Shown piece by piece: positions 5,470 through 12,450 of a DNA stretch of 39,964 nt; the first letter of the stretch is position 1; each line of letters begins with the position of its first letter. The stretch is from the IMG/VR virus record IMGVR_UViG_3300048672_000524, positions 64,001 through 103,964 of that record; one strand, given 5' to 3'. A model generated the notes under the pieces. It was not told where the DNA came from and searched no databases. It was given only the letters and a program-made list of their open reading frames with translations. The translations under genes were made by a program, and so were the position numbers. This DNA comes from a virus.

Positions 5470-6116
5470 AATCAGGAATATATTCTCTACATTTTGGTAA
5501 TGGCTTTATATACATAGGTAAATCTAAGAATATCGAAGCTAGGTACGAACAACATAAGGAAGCTCTTCGCAAAGGACGTGCTGCTAAGCCTCTACAGAAT
5601 ATTTATGATACACTTCGTAAAGTACCTTTTATGGAAGTATGTATAGAGTGCCATCCGGATCACTTAGAGGTAATGGAAGCGTACTTTATTAATAAGAACC
5701 TAGGTTCTAAGTTACTAAATACTATAATTCCTAAGTCACCTTTTAACCTAGATATAGGCCCAGAAGCTTACTATAGTTATACATGTCCTGAGCAGACCGT
5801 AATAGACAACTGTAAAATACCTTTTGTAGAAATGTGTCTAAAGTTACATGAACAGCATGTAAACTTTATAAAAACAGATACTGAACTAGGTAGAATAAAA
5901 GCAGTTAATGCTATATTAGCAAAAGATAGAGACGCCGAAGAAATTATCCACGATATTGAAGGTAGGATAGTTAAATTACAAGAAGAGCTTGCAGCTACTA
6001 TTGAAGAATTAGACTATGCTTCGGAAGATATACTAGATAAAGATAAATTAATAGCAAAACTTAAAGAAGAACTACGTACTCCTTGGTACAAAAAGCTTCT
6101 TAAGTACTTAACCTAA
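5466..6116 (+). CDS. GIY-YIG family endonuclease
   Basis: The protein has 216 residues. The N-terminal nuclease domain has GIY at 4-6, YIG at 16-18, arginine 26 and histidine 30, and a candidate catalytic glutamate at 71 (LEVMEAYFI). The C-terminal third (about 130-205) is a charged coiled coil ending in a basic, aromatic tail (PWYKKLLKYL), unlike a classical DNA-recognition arm. The start overlaps the terL stop, so it is the last gene of this transcription unit, ahead of a strong terminator. It could be a free-standing homing nuclease or a helper in packaging or host-DNA degradation. Confidence 0.8.
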   Translation: MKSGIYSLHFGNGFIYIGKSKNIEARYEQHKEALRKGRAAKPLQNIYDTLRKVPFMEVCIECHPDHLEVMEAYFINKNLGSKLLNTIIPKSPFNLDIGPEAYYSYTCPEQTVIDNCKIPFVEMCLKLHEQHVNFIKTDTELGRIKAVNAILAKDRDAEEIIHDIEGRIVKLQEELAATIEELDYASEDILDKDKLIAKLKEELRTPWYKKLLKYLT

Positions 6117-6156
6117 AAAAGCCTCATAGCTTAACCGCTATGAGGCTTTTTTATTT
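6115..6156 (+). terminator. strong factor-independent terminator
   Basis: GCCTCATAGC (6121-6130) and GCTATGAGGC (6137-6146) form a perfect ten-base stem with a six-base loop. It is flanked by A6 on the left and T6ATTTT on the right, so it could work in both directions. It closes the terminase/modification transcription unit. Confidence 0.92.
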
Positions 6157-6180
6157 TGTGCTGGCTGTGAAAATTTGAAT

Positions 6181-6209
6181 TTGAAATGCAAATGCCCCCA
6201 TGCTATAAT
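6181..6209 (+). promoter_or_regulatory. sigma70 promoter with extended -10 for HNH/head genes
   Basis: TTGAAA (6181-6186), 17 bases and TATAAT (6204-6209), with TGC immediately before the -10. It lies 30 bases after the strong terminator, so this is a deliberate restart of transcription. The predicted start near 6216 leaves about 22 bases to the HNH start codon. Confidence 0.8.
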
Positions 6210-6237
6210 AAGGAAATTCGAAAATTTGGTATAAGAA

Positions 6238-6675
6238 ATGGCAAAGAACACAGGTAACAATCGTATTCCCGTAAAGTGGGTAAGAGACAAAGCAAAGGCT
6301 GCGTATGAAAAGCAGTCCACCTGTCACATTTGTGGTACCGATAAAGATCTCGAATTACATCATACTCATTCAATTACATTGCTTTTAAATTCCTGGGCAG
6401 CTAGAAATAACTATGATATTTCTACAGATGAGGGAATCCTAGCAGTTAGAGACGAATTTATTGAGCAGCATAAGAAAGAAATTTACGACGATGTTTATAC
6501 TCTATGTAATAAGCATCACGTAGCTTTACATGCTGTGTACGGTAAAGCTCCTACTCTATTATCAGCTACAAAGCAAGGTGGTTGGATTGAGAAACAAAAA
6601 GCAAAGTATGTAGATGGTTACGAAGCGCCTAAAGTGACTCGTAGCGAAATCTCTCCATTTGCTGAGTTTTATTAA
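6238..6675 (+). CDS. HNH endonuclease
   Basis: The protein has 145 residues with the HNH/beta-beta-alpha-metal pattern: C29-x2-C32, then LELHHTHS (histidines 41, 42 and 44) and LCNKHHVALH (C90, H93, H94, H98). The region between the halves (45-89) is longer than in minimal HNH proteins. HNH proteins beside terminase and portal genes assist large terminase in cos cleavage in several HK97-like phages. That role is plausible here but not shown. It is the first gene after the promoter at 6181-6209 and ends nine bases before the portal. The ribosome site is weak. A homing-nuclease role is the alternative. Confidence 0.82.
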   Translation: MAKNTGNNRIPVKWVRDKAKAAYEKQSTCHICGTDKDLELHHTHSITLLLNSWAARNNYDISTDEGILAVRDEFIEQHKKEIYDDVYTLCNKHHVALHAVYGKAPTLLSATKQGGWIEKQKAKYVDGYEAPKVTRSEISPFAEFY

Positions 6676-6684
6676 AGGATTCCC

Positions 6685-7905
6685 ATGACTTGGTATAAAC
6701 CAAATACATGGTTTACCTCTAACGAAGAAAAGCTTAATCCCGCCCAGGCGATGATTAGTCGTGAACAGGGTCTGTTTATTAATACAGACGCTGTAATCAC
6801 ATATAACCAAGCTTTTGAAAAGTTAGAAGTTGTAAACCGCGGTATCAATATGATAGTTAGTGCTTGCGCTAGTCTTGATTATGATATTAAAGACAAAAAG
6901 ACTGATGGTGTAGTAGGCGGCATGCGACAAAAGCAGTTAGCTACTCTACTTAACTTTACAGCTAATCCATACCAGTCATCACAAGATTTTAGAGTAAACA
7001 TATTTACTGACTTCTTACTAGAAGGCAATATATTCGTTTACTATGATGGTGTTTATATGTACCATCTACCTGCCTCTAGAGTAGTGGTAGAAACTGATCC
7101 AAAAACATTTGTACGTGAATATACGTATAACCGTACTATTACATTCAAACCAGAAGAAATTATCCATATTAAAGACCTTAGTAGTATTTCTGTATATCGT
7201 GGCACTAGTAGACTAGCAGCCGCGGAAAGAAGTATTAAGACTTTATATAAGATGCAAGCTTTCCAAGATCAATTCTTTGAAAACGGTGCTGTAGCTGGTT
7301 TAATCCTTACTTCTGATAATACTTTAAGTCAAGTAGCTAAAGATAAGACGATTGCTTACTGGCAGTCGCGCTATAGCCCTAAGAATGGCGCTAAAAAGCC
7401 AATGATCTTAGATAGTGGACTTAAACCTTTTGCGGGTATTACACAGACCTTCCAAGAAATGGATTTTGATACAAGTATCAAGACCCATGATGAGAAAATT
7501 CTAAAAGCACTGGGTGTCCCACCTATTCTTTTAGATGGCGGTAATAACGCTAATATCTCTCCAAATTTAAGACTGTTCTATTTAGAAACTATTCTACCTA
7601 TTGTACAGAAGTTTACTTCTGCAATTGAACGCTATTATGGCTACGATGTAGAACCAGTTACTACTAATGTATCAGCCTTGCAGCCTGAGTTGAAAGACAT
7701 TGCTGCATATCTTACAACCCTTGTTAATGGTGGCGTAATGGCTCCTAATGAAGCAAGAGTTGAATTACGCTTAGCAGCAAAACCAGGTCATGACGATTTA
7801 CGTATTCCAGCAAATATCGCAGGCTCTGCAGCTAATCCAAGCGTAGGTGGTGCGCCTCCTAAACCACCTAATAGTGGTAAGGAACCCGCCAATGGTGGGA
7901 AATAA
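6685..7905 (+). CDS. HK97-family portal protein
   Basis: The protein has 406 residues, a normal size for HK97-type portals. The dodecameric ring forms the DNA entry channel and docks the terminase and connector. Characteristic stretches include LEVVNRGINMIVSACASLDY (about 48-67), FTDFLLEGNIFVYYDG (about 109-124), IIHIKDLS and the YRGTSRLAAAERSI region (about 170-188), and LKALGVPPILLDGGNNANIS (about 272-291). The end (about 370-406) is a flexible Gly/Pro/Asn-rich tail. AAAGGA lies six bases before the ATG. It follows the HNH gene and precedes the protease-capsid gene, the canonical order. Confidence 0.92.
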   Translation: MTWYKPNTWFTSNEEKLNPAQAMISREQGLFINTDAVITYNQAFEKLEVVNRGINMIVSACASLDYDIKDKKTDGVVGGMRQKQLATLLNFTANPYQSSQDFRVNIFTDFLLEGNIFVYYDGVYMYHLPASRVVVETDPKTFVREYTYNRTITFKPEEIIHIKDLSSISVYRGTSRLAAAERSIKTLYKMQAFQDQFFENGAVAGLILTSDNTLSQVAKDKTIAYWQSRYSPKNGAKKPMILDSGLKPFAGITQTFQEMDFDTSIKTHDEKILKALGVPPILLDGGNNANISPNLRLFYLETILPIVQKFTSAIERYYGYDVEPVTTNVSALQPELKDIAAYLTTLVNGGVMAPNEARVELRLAAKPGHDDLRIPANIAGSAANPSVGGAPPKPPNSGKEPANGGK

Positions 7906-7930
7906 GCCACCCAAGTAAGTAAGGAGTCAC

Positions 7931-9904
7931 ATGAAAGATAAAGTACTACATATTAATAGTACTTTTACTGTCGACAAGAGCCTAGTTGTAAAAGACGGCG
8001 AAGGTTCTACTGACTCGATTTATATTGAAGGGTACGCAAGTACTAATGATGTAGATAGAGCTGGTGATGTAGTAAGTTCTTCAGTTTGGGAAACTGGAAT
8101 GAAGAACTACTTAAATAATCCGATTATTCTGGCCAACCACGATTATGATGATCCAATTGGTAGAATGGTGGAGCATAGAACTGACAGTAAGGGTCTATGG
8201 ATTAAAGCACGTATTTCAGCAGCTGCTGAAATATTTGGCCTTGTTAAAGACGGGGTCGTAACCGCATTCAGTATCGGTTTTAGAATCGTCGATGCTGAGT
8301 ACAATTCAGCCGCTGAGGTATTCGTTATCAAGCAGATTGAACTTATTGAGATTTCAGTAGTTTCAGTTCCTTGTAACCAAAATACTTTATTCAGCTTATC
8401 TAAAGCATTCGATAATGCTGAAGAATATAAGAAATTTAAAGAGCAATTTACATCTAATGCAGAATCAGCTAAAGGGCTAGAATCTACTGCAGCTGTAGAG
8501 AGCGTAACAAAGAAGGAATGGAATATGAGTCCAGAAGAAATGCAAAAAATGCTTGCTGATGCCGCTAAGTCTGCTGCTGAAGAAGCTACCAAGGCCCTAC
8601 TAGCTGTTCAAGCCAAGGAAAAGGCCGATAAAGAAGCTGCTGAAAAGGCTGCTAAGGAACTAGAAGATCGCGTTAAGGCTGCCGTAGAAGCACAAGTTAG
8701 TGTTGGTAAGTCAGGTGCAGAACGTCTTCTAGAAGATATTACTAAGCGTTTTGAAGAACAGTCAAGTGCTTCAAAGAGCGCTCTTGAAGGTCTAGAAGCT
8801 ACCATCAAGGAAAAGACTGCAGAACTATCACGTATTCAATCTAGCAAGATGCAGTTTGAAGACAAGTCAAAGGGTGGCGATTCAAGCTACGCTGACCGTG
8901 AAAAGGCTGTTCTACTAGGTAAGGTATCTGGTAAGGGTGTAACTGGAACTCGTTTCGGTGCTGCTCTAGTTGAAAAGGTTGGTGCTCACCTACCTTCAGC
9001 TACCTGGGAACTAGAAGTTTCACTAAACATGGAACAAGAAGTTCGTCGTAAGCTAGTAGTTGCTCCTCTACTACGTAACGTTTCTATGCAAACTAACGTT
9101 ATGACACTACCAGTAAACCCTGAAGCCGGTGTGGCATCATGGGTTACTAACGCCCAGTTCGGTACTACCGCTTCATCTGGTGGTACTACTGCTACTACAG
9201 GTCAAACTCCTGGTTCAGGCTCACCTCACGTATTAAAGGAAATTACCCTTAATGCTTACAAGGTAGCTACCAACGAATACCTAGCATACGAAGAAGAAGA
9301 AGATTCACTACTAGTAATTATGCCTATCGTGCGCGATGCTATGGTACGTCGTCTAGCTCGTTCAGTTGACCGTGCTTACCTTCTAGGTGCTGGTGCTGGT
9401 GCTGACCCAGTTAAGGGTATCTCTATTTATGATGCTACTTCAGTAGTAACTCCTACTAACACCGGTGTAGCAACTATTGCTAACTTACGTGCTCTACGTA
9501 AGGACCTTGGTGCTTGGGGTCTTGATCCTGCTGAGCTAGTATATGTAGTTTCTACAGAAGTATACTACGATCTATTAGATGACACTAGCTTCCAGACCAT
9601 GGCACAAGTTGGTCCACAAGCTACTCTACTAACTGGTCAAGTTGGTTCACTTGGTAATACTCCAGTTCTAGTATCTGCTGAATTCCCAAGTAAGGCTGGT
9701 GGTGGTGCTACCGCTGCTACCAACATTGGTGCTCTATGCTTTGCACCTGGTAACTTCCTTGCTGGTAATCAGCGTGGTCTACGTTTTGATACTCAAGAAC
9801 TAGTTGAATCACAACGTCGTGTTCTAGTAGGCTCACTACGTACTGGTCTAGTACAAGTTACTACCAACCTAGGTCCTGCTGTATCTACTCTACGTTGGAG
9901 TTAA
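7931..9904 (+). CDS. prohead protease (S78)-scaffold-major capsid fusion protein
   Basis: The 657-residue protein has three parts in one frame. Residues 28-165 are an HK97 S78/U35 protease: GYASTNDVDRAGDVV at 34-48, catalytic histidine 70 in LANHDYDDPIG and serine 114 in TAFSIGF. Residues of about 199-305 are a charged coiled coil (AKEKADKEAAEKAAKELEDR), equivalent to the delta/scaffold domain. About 320-657 is an HK97-fold capsid protein. AAGGAG precedes the ATG at the right distance. In HK97 these are separate genes; fusions are known in some phages. A second ribosome site inside the gene suggests that a shorter capsid precursor is also made. Codon choice is strongly biased, as expected for an abundant protein. 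Confidence 0.92.
   Translation: MKDKVLHINSTFTVDKSLVVKDGEGSTDSIYIEGYASTNDVDRAGDVVSSSVWETGMKNYLNNPIILANHDYDDPIGRMVEHRTDSKGLWIKARISAAAEIFGLVKDGVVTAFSIGFRIVDAEYNSAAEVFVIKQIELIEISVVSVPCNQNTLFSLSKAFDNAEEYKKFKEQFTSNAESAKGLESTAAVESVTKKEWNMSPEEMQKMLADAAKSAAEEATKALLAVQAKEKADKEAAEKAAKELEDRVKAAVEAQVSVGKSGAERLLEDITKRFEEQSSASKSALEGLEATIKEKTAELSRIQSSKMQFEDKSKGGDSSYADREKAVLLGKVSGKGVTGTRFGAALVEKVGAHLPSATWELEVSLNMEQEVRRKLVVAPLLRNVSMQTNVMTLPVNPEAGVASWVTNAQFGTTASSGGTTATTGQTPGSGSPHVLKEITLNAYKVATNEYLAYEEEEDSLLVIMPIVRDAMVRRLARSVDRAYLLGAGAGADPVKGISIYDATSVVTPTNTGVATIANLRALRKDLGAWGLDPAELVYVVSTEVYYDLLDDTSFQTMAQVGPQATLLTGQVGSLGNTPVLVSAEFPSKAGGGATAATNIGALCFAPGNFLAGNQRGLRFDTQELVESQRRVLVGSLRTGLVQVTTNLGPAVSTLRWS
8525..9904 (+). 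CDS. probable internally initiated scaffold-capsid precursor
   Basis: Within the fusion gene, AGAAGGA (8511-8517) lies seven bases before an in-frame ATG at 8525, codon 199 (MSPEEMQKML...). Initiation here would give a 459-residue protein comprising the coiled-coil delta region and the capsid fold, without the protease, matching the layout of HK97 gp5. It would supply hundreds of capsid copies per head while the full-length fusion supplies a few protease copies. The ribosome site and position are visible; use of this start is inferred. Confidence 0.55.
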   Translation: MSPEEMQKMLADAAKSAAEEATKALLAVQAKEKADKEAAEKAAKELEDRVKAAVEAQVSVGKSGAERLLEDITKRFEEQSSASKSALEGLEATIKEKTAELSRIQSSKMQFEDKSKGGDSSYADREKAVLLGKVSGKGVTGTRFGAALVEKVGAHLPSATWELEVSLNMEQEVRRKLVVAPLLRNVSMQTNVMTLPVNPEAGVASWVTNAQFGTTASSGGTTATTGQTPGSGSPHVLKEITLNAYKVATNEYLAYEEEEDSLLVIMPIVRDAMVRRLARSVDRAYLLGAGAGADPVKGISIYDATSVVTPTNTGVATIANLRALRKDLGAWGLDPAELVYVVSTEVYYDLLDDTSFQTMAQVGPQATLLTGQVGSLGNTPVLVSAEFPSKAGGGATAATNIGALCFAPGNFLAGNQRGLRFDTQELVESQRRVLVGSLRTGLVQVTTNLGPAVSTLRWS

Positions 9905-9913
9905 TCTAACGAT

Positions 9914-9941
9914 GATAGGGAACTTCGGTTCCCTATCTTTT
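9914..9941 (+). terminator. capsid-gene terminator with UUCG tetraloop
   Basis: GATAGGGAAC (9914-9923), TTCG loop, GTTCCCTATC (9928-9937), then TTTT. The C(UUCG)G tetraloop on a perfect ten-base stem makes an unusually stable hairpin. The short T-run suggests partial termination or protection of capsid mRNA rather than a complete stop, since the connector gene downstream has no obvious promoter. Confidence 0.85.
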
Positions 9942-9969
9942 ATAAGGTACTTATGGTATCTTATAAAAG
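9937..9969 (+). repeat. second hairpin abutting the capsid terminator
   Basis: CTTTTATAAGGTAC (9937-9950) and GTATCTTATAAAAG (9956-9969) pair over 14 bases with one G-U wobble and a five-base loop. It shares one base with the terminator hairpin, so the two form a tandem structure covering nearly all of the gap before the connector gene. It may act as an RNA processing site or as an mRNA 3'-end barrier. Confidence 0.7.
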
Positions 9970-9985
9970 ATAATAAGGAATAAAA

Positions 9986-10564
9986 ATGGGATTAGATTTA
10001 TTTACATTAGCTGAATATAAAGCTTATATGGGTATTACTAATCCCAGCGATGATGCAGCTATTAGCGCATTAATTCCAAAAGTTAGTAATATCGTAAAAA
10101 CTATTTGCAAAAGAACCTTCGTAGACTATGTAAATGATAGTAAGGTAGAAGTTTCTAGAGGTGGCAAAGGTTACTTAGATCTATCAGAATATCCGGTTCT
10201 ATCAGTATCGTCTGTAGAGTTTTCTGATACATATGGTCAATCTTACACTACTCTTACAGAATTTATAGACTATATAGTCGATGCGGAAGCTGAGAAAGTA
10301 GTATTTATTGCCGGCCCGTATAACTCAAATGTATCACAGCCTAATAGATTTAAGGTTACGTATACTGCAGGATACGAAGAACTACCAGTAGACCTAAAAC
10401 TAGCCTTATTCGATCTAGTTACCTACTATAGACGTGGTGACGGAGCAATTCACTCCCATAAGAATCCAGGTTCTAATACTGTACTTATTGACTATATTAC
10501 TAATAATAAGTTACCAGCACATATTAGTCGTATCCTAGAACTTTATATGGCACACTATGGCTAA
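9986..10564 (+). CDS. head-tail connector (adaptor) protein
   Basis: The protein has 192 residues. It starts MGLDLFTLAEYKAYMGITNP, followed by helical DDAAISALIPKVSNIVKTIC and a beta-rich middle with PVLSVSSVEFSD. A helical C-terminal third carries PVDLKLALFDLVTYYRRGD. This matches the gp6/gp15-like adaptor fold (phage connector family) that forms the ring beneath the portal. It follows the capsid gene, as in HK97-like clusters, and overlaps the next gene by eight bases. AAGGA precedes the ATG. The distinctive YRRGDGAIHSHKNPGSNTV loop fits the family's C-terminal segment. Confidence 0.8.
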   Translation: MGLDLFTLAEYKAYMGITNPSDDAAISALIPKVSNIVKTICKRTFVDYVNDSKVEVSRGGKGYLDLSEYPVLSVSSVEFSDTYGQSYTTLTEFIDYIVDAEAEKVVFIAGPYNSNVSQPNRFKVTYTAGYEELPVDLKLALFDLVTYYRRGDGAIHSHKNPGSNTVLIDYITNNKLPAHISRILELYMAHYG

Positions 10565-11924
10565 GAAGATGACGCTAGAGGACGCAATATCCATAGCGGA
10601 TAAGGATATTAGTAAGGTACTAGCTACCGACTTTAGACCTATACTTAATAAAAGAGTAACTATTCTTGATCTATCGTATGACGCCTTAAAGGTAAACGTA
10701 TATAGAAATACTAAGGCTCACTTAGACGCTTATAATGAAGCGTATAAAACTCTAGTACAAGTACTAGACGAAAAAGTTACTAGAACATATAGATCGTTAG
10801 AGGAACTACCAGTAGGATACTTTGATAATGCTACTGCACCTTTCGTATATATTAATGGAGGAGACTCTAGTAGATTCATAGTTGCTAAGAACTTCGAAGC
10901 TATTAGAAAATTTGTAACCTCATATATTAGTAGTGATCCAAGGTTAGTAAAAACTAGTTTCGGGCAGACTACGTTATATAAAGACGAACTTAATAGTAAG
11001 GGGCTACCTAATGGAAGTTATACTAAAACTACTAGAACTAAGGTAGATATTGGACATATATCTTCAGCTGATAATGATAATCTGATTTCTCCATTAGAAC
11101 TAAAGTTATCTAGTATACTAGAATTAGGTGTGCAGAAGGCTAACCCTATTATAATTCAGGAAGCTAATAAAGCCCTTTCTGATCTATATAAAGTTCAGGC
11201 TGAAGCTTCTTATTCTTTCAAGAATACTACTCCAGAGGCTATTAAATTAGCAAGAGATACATTAGGTGAAGCGTACGTTGTAGTTACACTTCATAGACAG
11301 AAACTTAATAATAAGTTCTCTACCGAGGAATTAGCAATTTTTAATAGGCTGAGAGCTAACTTAGCTCTTAAATTAAAGAAAGTATCTTTCGAGAATATTG
11401 AAGGATCTAATTCTATAATAGAGGATATTGTTGAGGGAATAGTAAATACTTTATCTGGTAATAAAAAGTCACTAAAGTCTCATAATACTCATAAAGTTTC
11501 CAAAAGTAAAACAGTATCGGGTTCTGCAAAAGTATCTAGTAATAAGTTAGATATTAAAAAAGATCCTAGTAAGTCAACTTCTTCACTACCACCTACTCTA
11601 TCATTAGCTTCTCTACTAACTTTATTACGTAGAGATATTAGAGCTAAGCTAGAGATAAATATGGGTGATGGGTCAAGGCGAGATATTCTTAATTACCGCT
11701 CAGGTAGATTTGCTAATACCGTAAGTATTAATAGACTTACTCAGTCAAAAGAAGGAATGATTTCCGTATTCTATGACTATATGAAATATCCATACGCTAC
11801 TTTCTCTGAAGGTGGTGAACAAGACAAGCCAAAATCAAGAGACCCTAAAACTTTAATTTCTAGATCAATTCGAGAGATTGGAGCTTCTGTGGTAGCTAAC
11901 CGTATGAGAGCCATTGTAGTATGA
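10557..11924 (+). CDS. putative neck/head-completion protein
   Basis: The protein has 455 residues. It sits between the adaptor and tail-terminator genes, where the head stopper and an HK97 gp10-like protein normally lie; no separate gene for either is present. Three parts can be seen: an alpha/beta N-terminal region (about 1-300), a Ser/Lys-rich, disordered linker (about 305-350, SLKSHNTHKVSKSKTVSGSA) and a compact C-terminal domain (about 350-455) with LNYRSGRFANTVSINRLT and YPYATFSEGGEQDKPKSRDP. The C-terminal part resembles gp10-like tail-completion proteins in style; the N-terminal part is unrecognised. Neck function is inferred from position. Confidence 0.45.
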   Translation: MAKKMTLEDAISIADKDISKVLATDFRPILNKRVTILDLSYDALKVNVYRNTKAHLDAYNEAYKTLVQVLDEKVTRTYRSLEELPVGYFDNATAPFVYINGGDSSRFIVAKNFEAIRKFVTSYISSDPRLVKTSFGQTTLYKDELNSKGLPNGSYTKTTRTKVDIGHISSADNDNLISPLELKLSSILELGVQKANPIIIQEANKALSDLYKVQAEASYSFKNTTPEAIKLARDTLGEAYVVVTLHRQKLNNKFSTEELAIFNRLRANLALKLKKVSFENIEGSNSIIEDIVEGIVNTLSGNKKSLKSHNTHKVSKSKTVSGSAKVSSNKLDIKKDPSKSTSSLPPTLSLASLLTLLRRDIRAKLEINMGDGSRRDILNYRSGRFANTVSINRLTQSKEGMISVFYDYMKYPYATFSEGGEQDKPKSRDPKTLISRSIREIGASVVANRMRAIVV

Positions 11925-12361
11925 GCAGAAGAACAAGTATTATTAATGCTATCGTAGAAAAACTAAGAACCATTGATGGTACTGGAAGCTTCAAGACTAA
12001 TATCTATGGGGCAGCATACGGTAAGTTAAAGTTCTGGGACGAGATTCAGCAGTTTCCTGCAATCTATCTAGTTGCAGGAACTGAGACTAGAGAGTACCAC
12101 CCTTCCGATTTTACCTGGGGATACTTAAATATCTCTTTAAAGGTATATTGCAAAGGACCCGATTCCGGTGATGAACTAGAAAGTCTACTAGAAGACGTAG
12201 AGCTAGTACTTCATGATAATAGGAATCTAGTATATGATCCAGTAACTCTAGATCATACTACTGAAATATTGATTACAGCTATAGTAACTGATGAAGGATT
12301 ACTAGCTCCCTACTCAATAGCAGAATTAAATCTGCAAGTAAGATATCAAGTATCACATTAA
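11921..12361 (+). CDS. tail terminator / tail completion protein
   Basis: The protein has 146 residues. Features include an N-terminal helix (MSRRTSIINAIVEKLRTI), FPAIYLVAGTETREYHPSDF, beta-strand LNISLKVYCKGPDSGDELES, and a helix LLEDVELVLHD. A final beta region ends AELNLQVRYQVSH. This order matches the small alpha/beta fold of tail-terminator proteins (lambda gpU-like) that cap the tail tube next to the head. It overlaps the neck gene by four bases (ATGA) and lies directly before the tail tube gene, the standard place. Confidence 0.7.
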   Translation: MSRRTSIINAIVEKLRTIDGTGSFKTNIYGAAYGKLKFWDEIQQFPAIYLVAGTETREYHPSDFTWGYLNISLKVYCKGPDSGDELESLLEDVELVLHDNRNLVYDPVTLDHTTEILITAIVTDEGLLAPYSIAELNLQVRYQVSH

Positions 12362-12450
12362 GGCCGCCATCGCCTTACAATCTACGATAGTGCGTACAGA
12401 TAAATATCTAGTCAATCTTTAGTAGATTTACCTAACTACAGGAGAAATCT
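12362..12450 (+). other. short intergenic leader of the tail tube gene
   Basis: This 89-base gap contains AGGAG (12441-12445) six bases before the tail tube ATG and a short AGATAAATATCT symmetric element. I see no promoter with both boxes. The good ribosome site fits the high output needed for tube protein. Confidence 0.5.
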
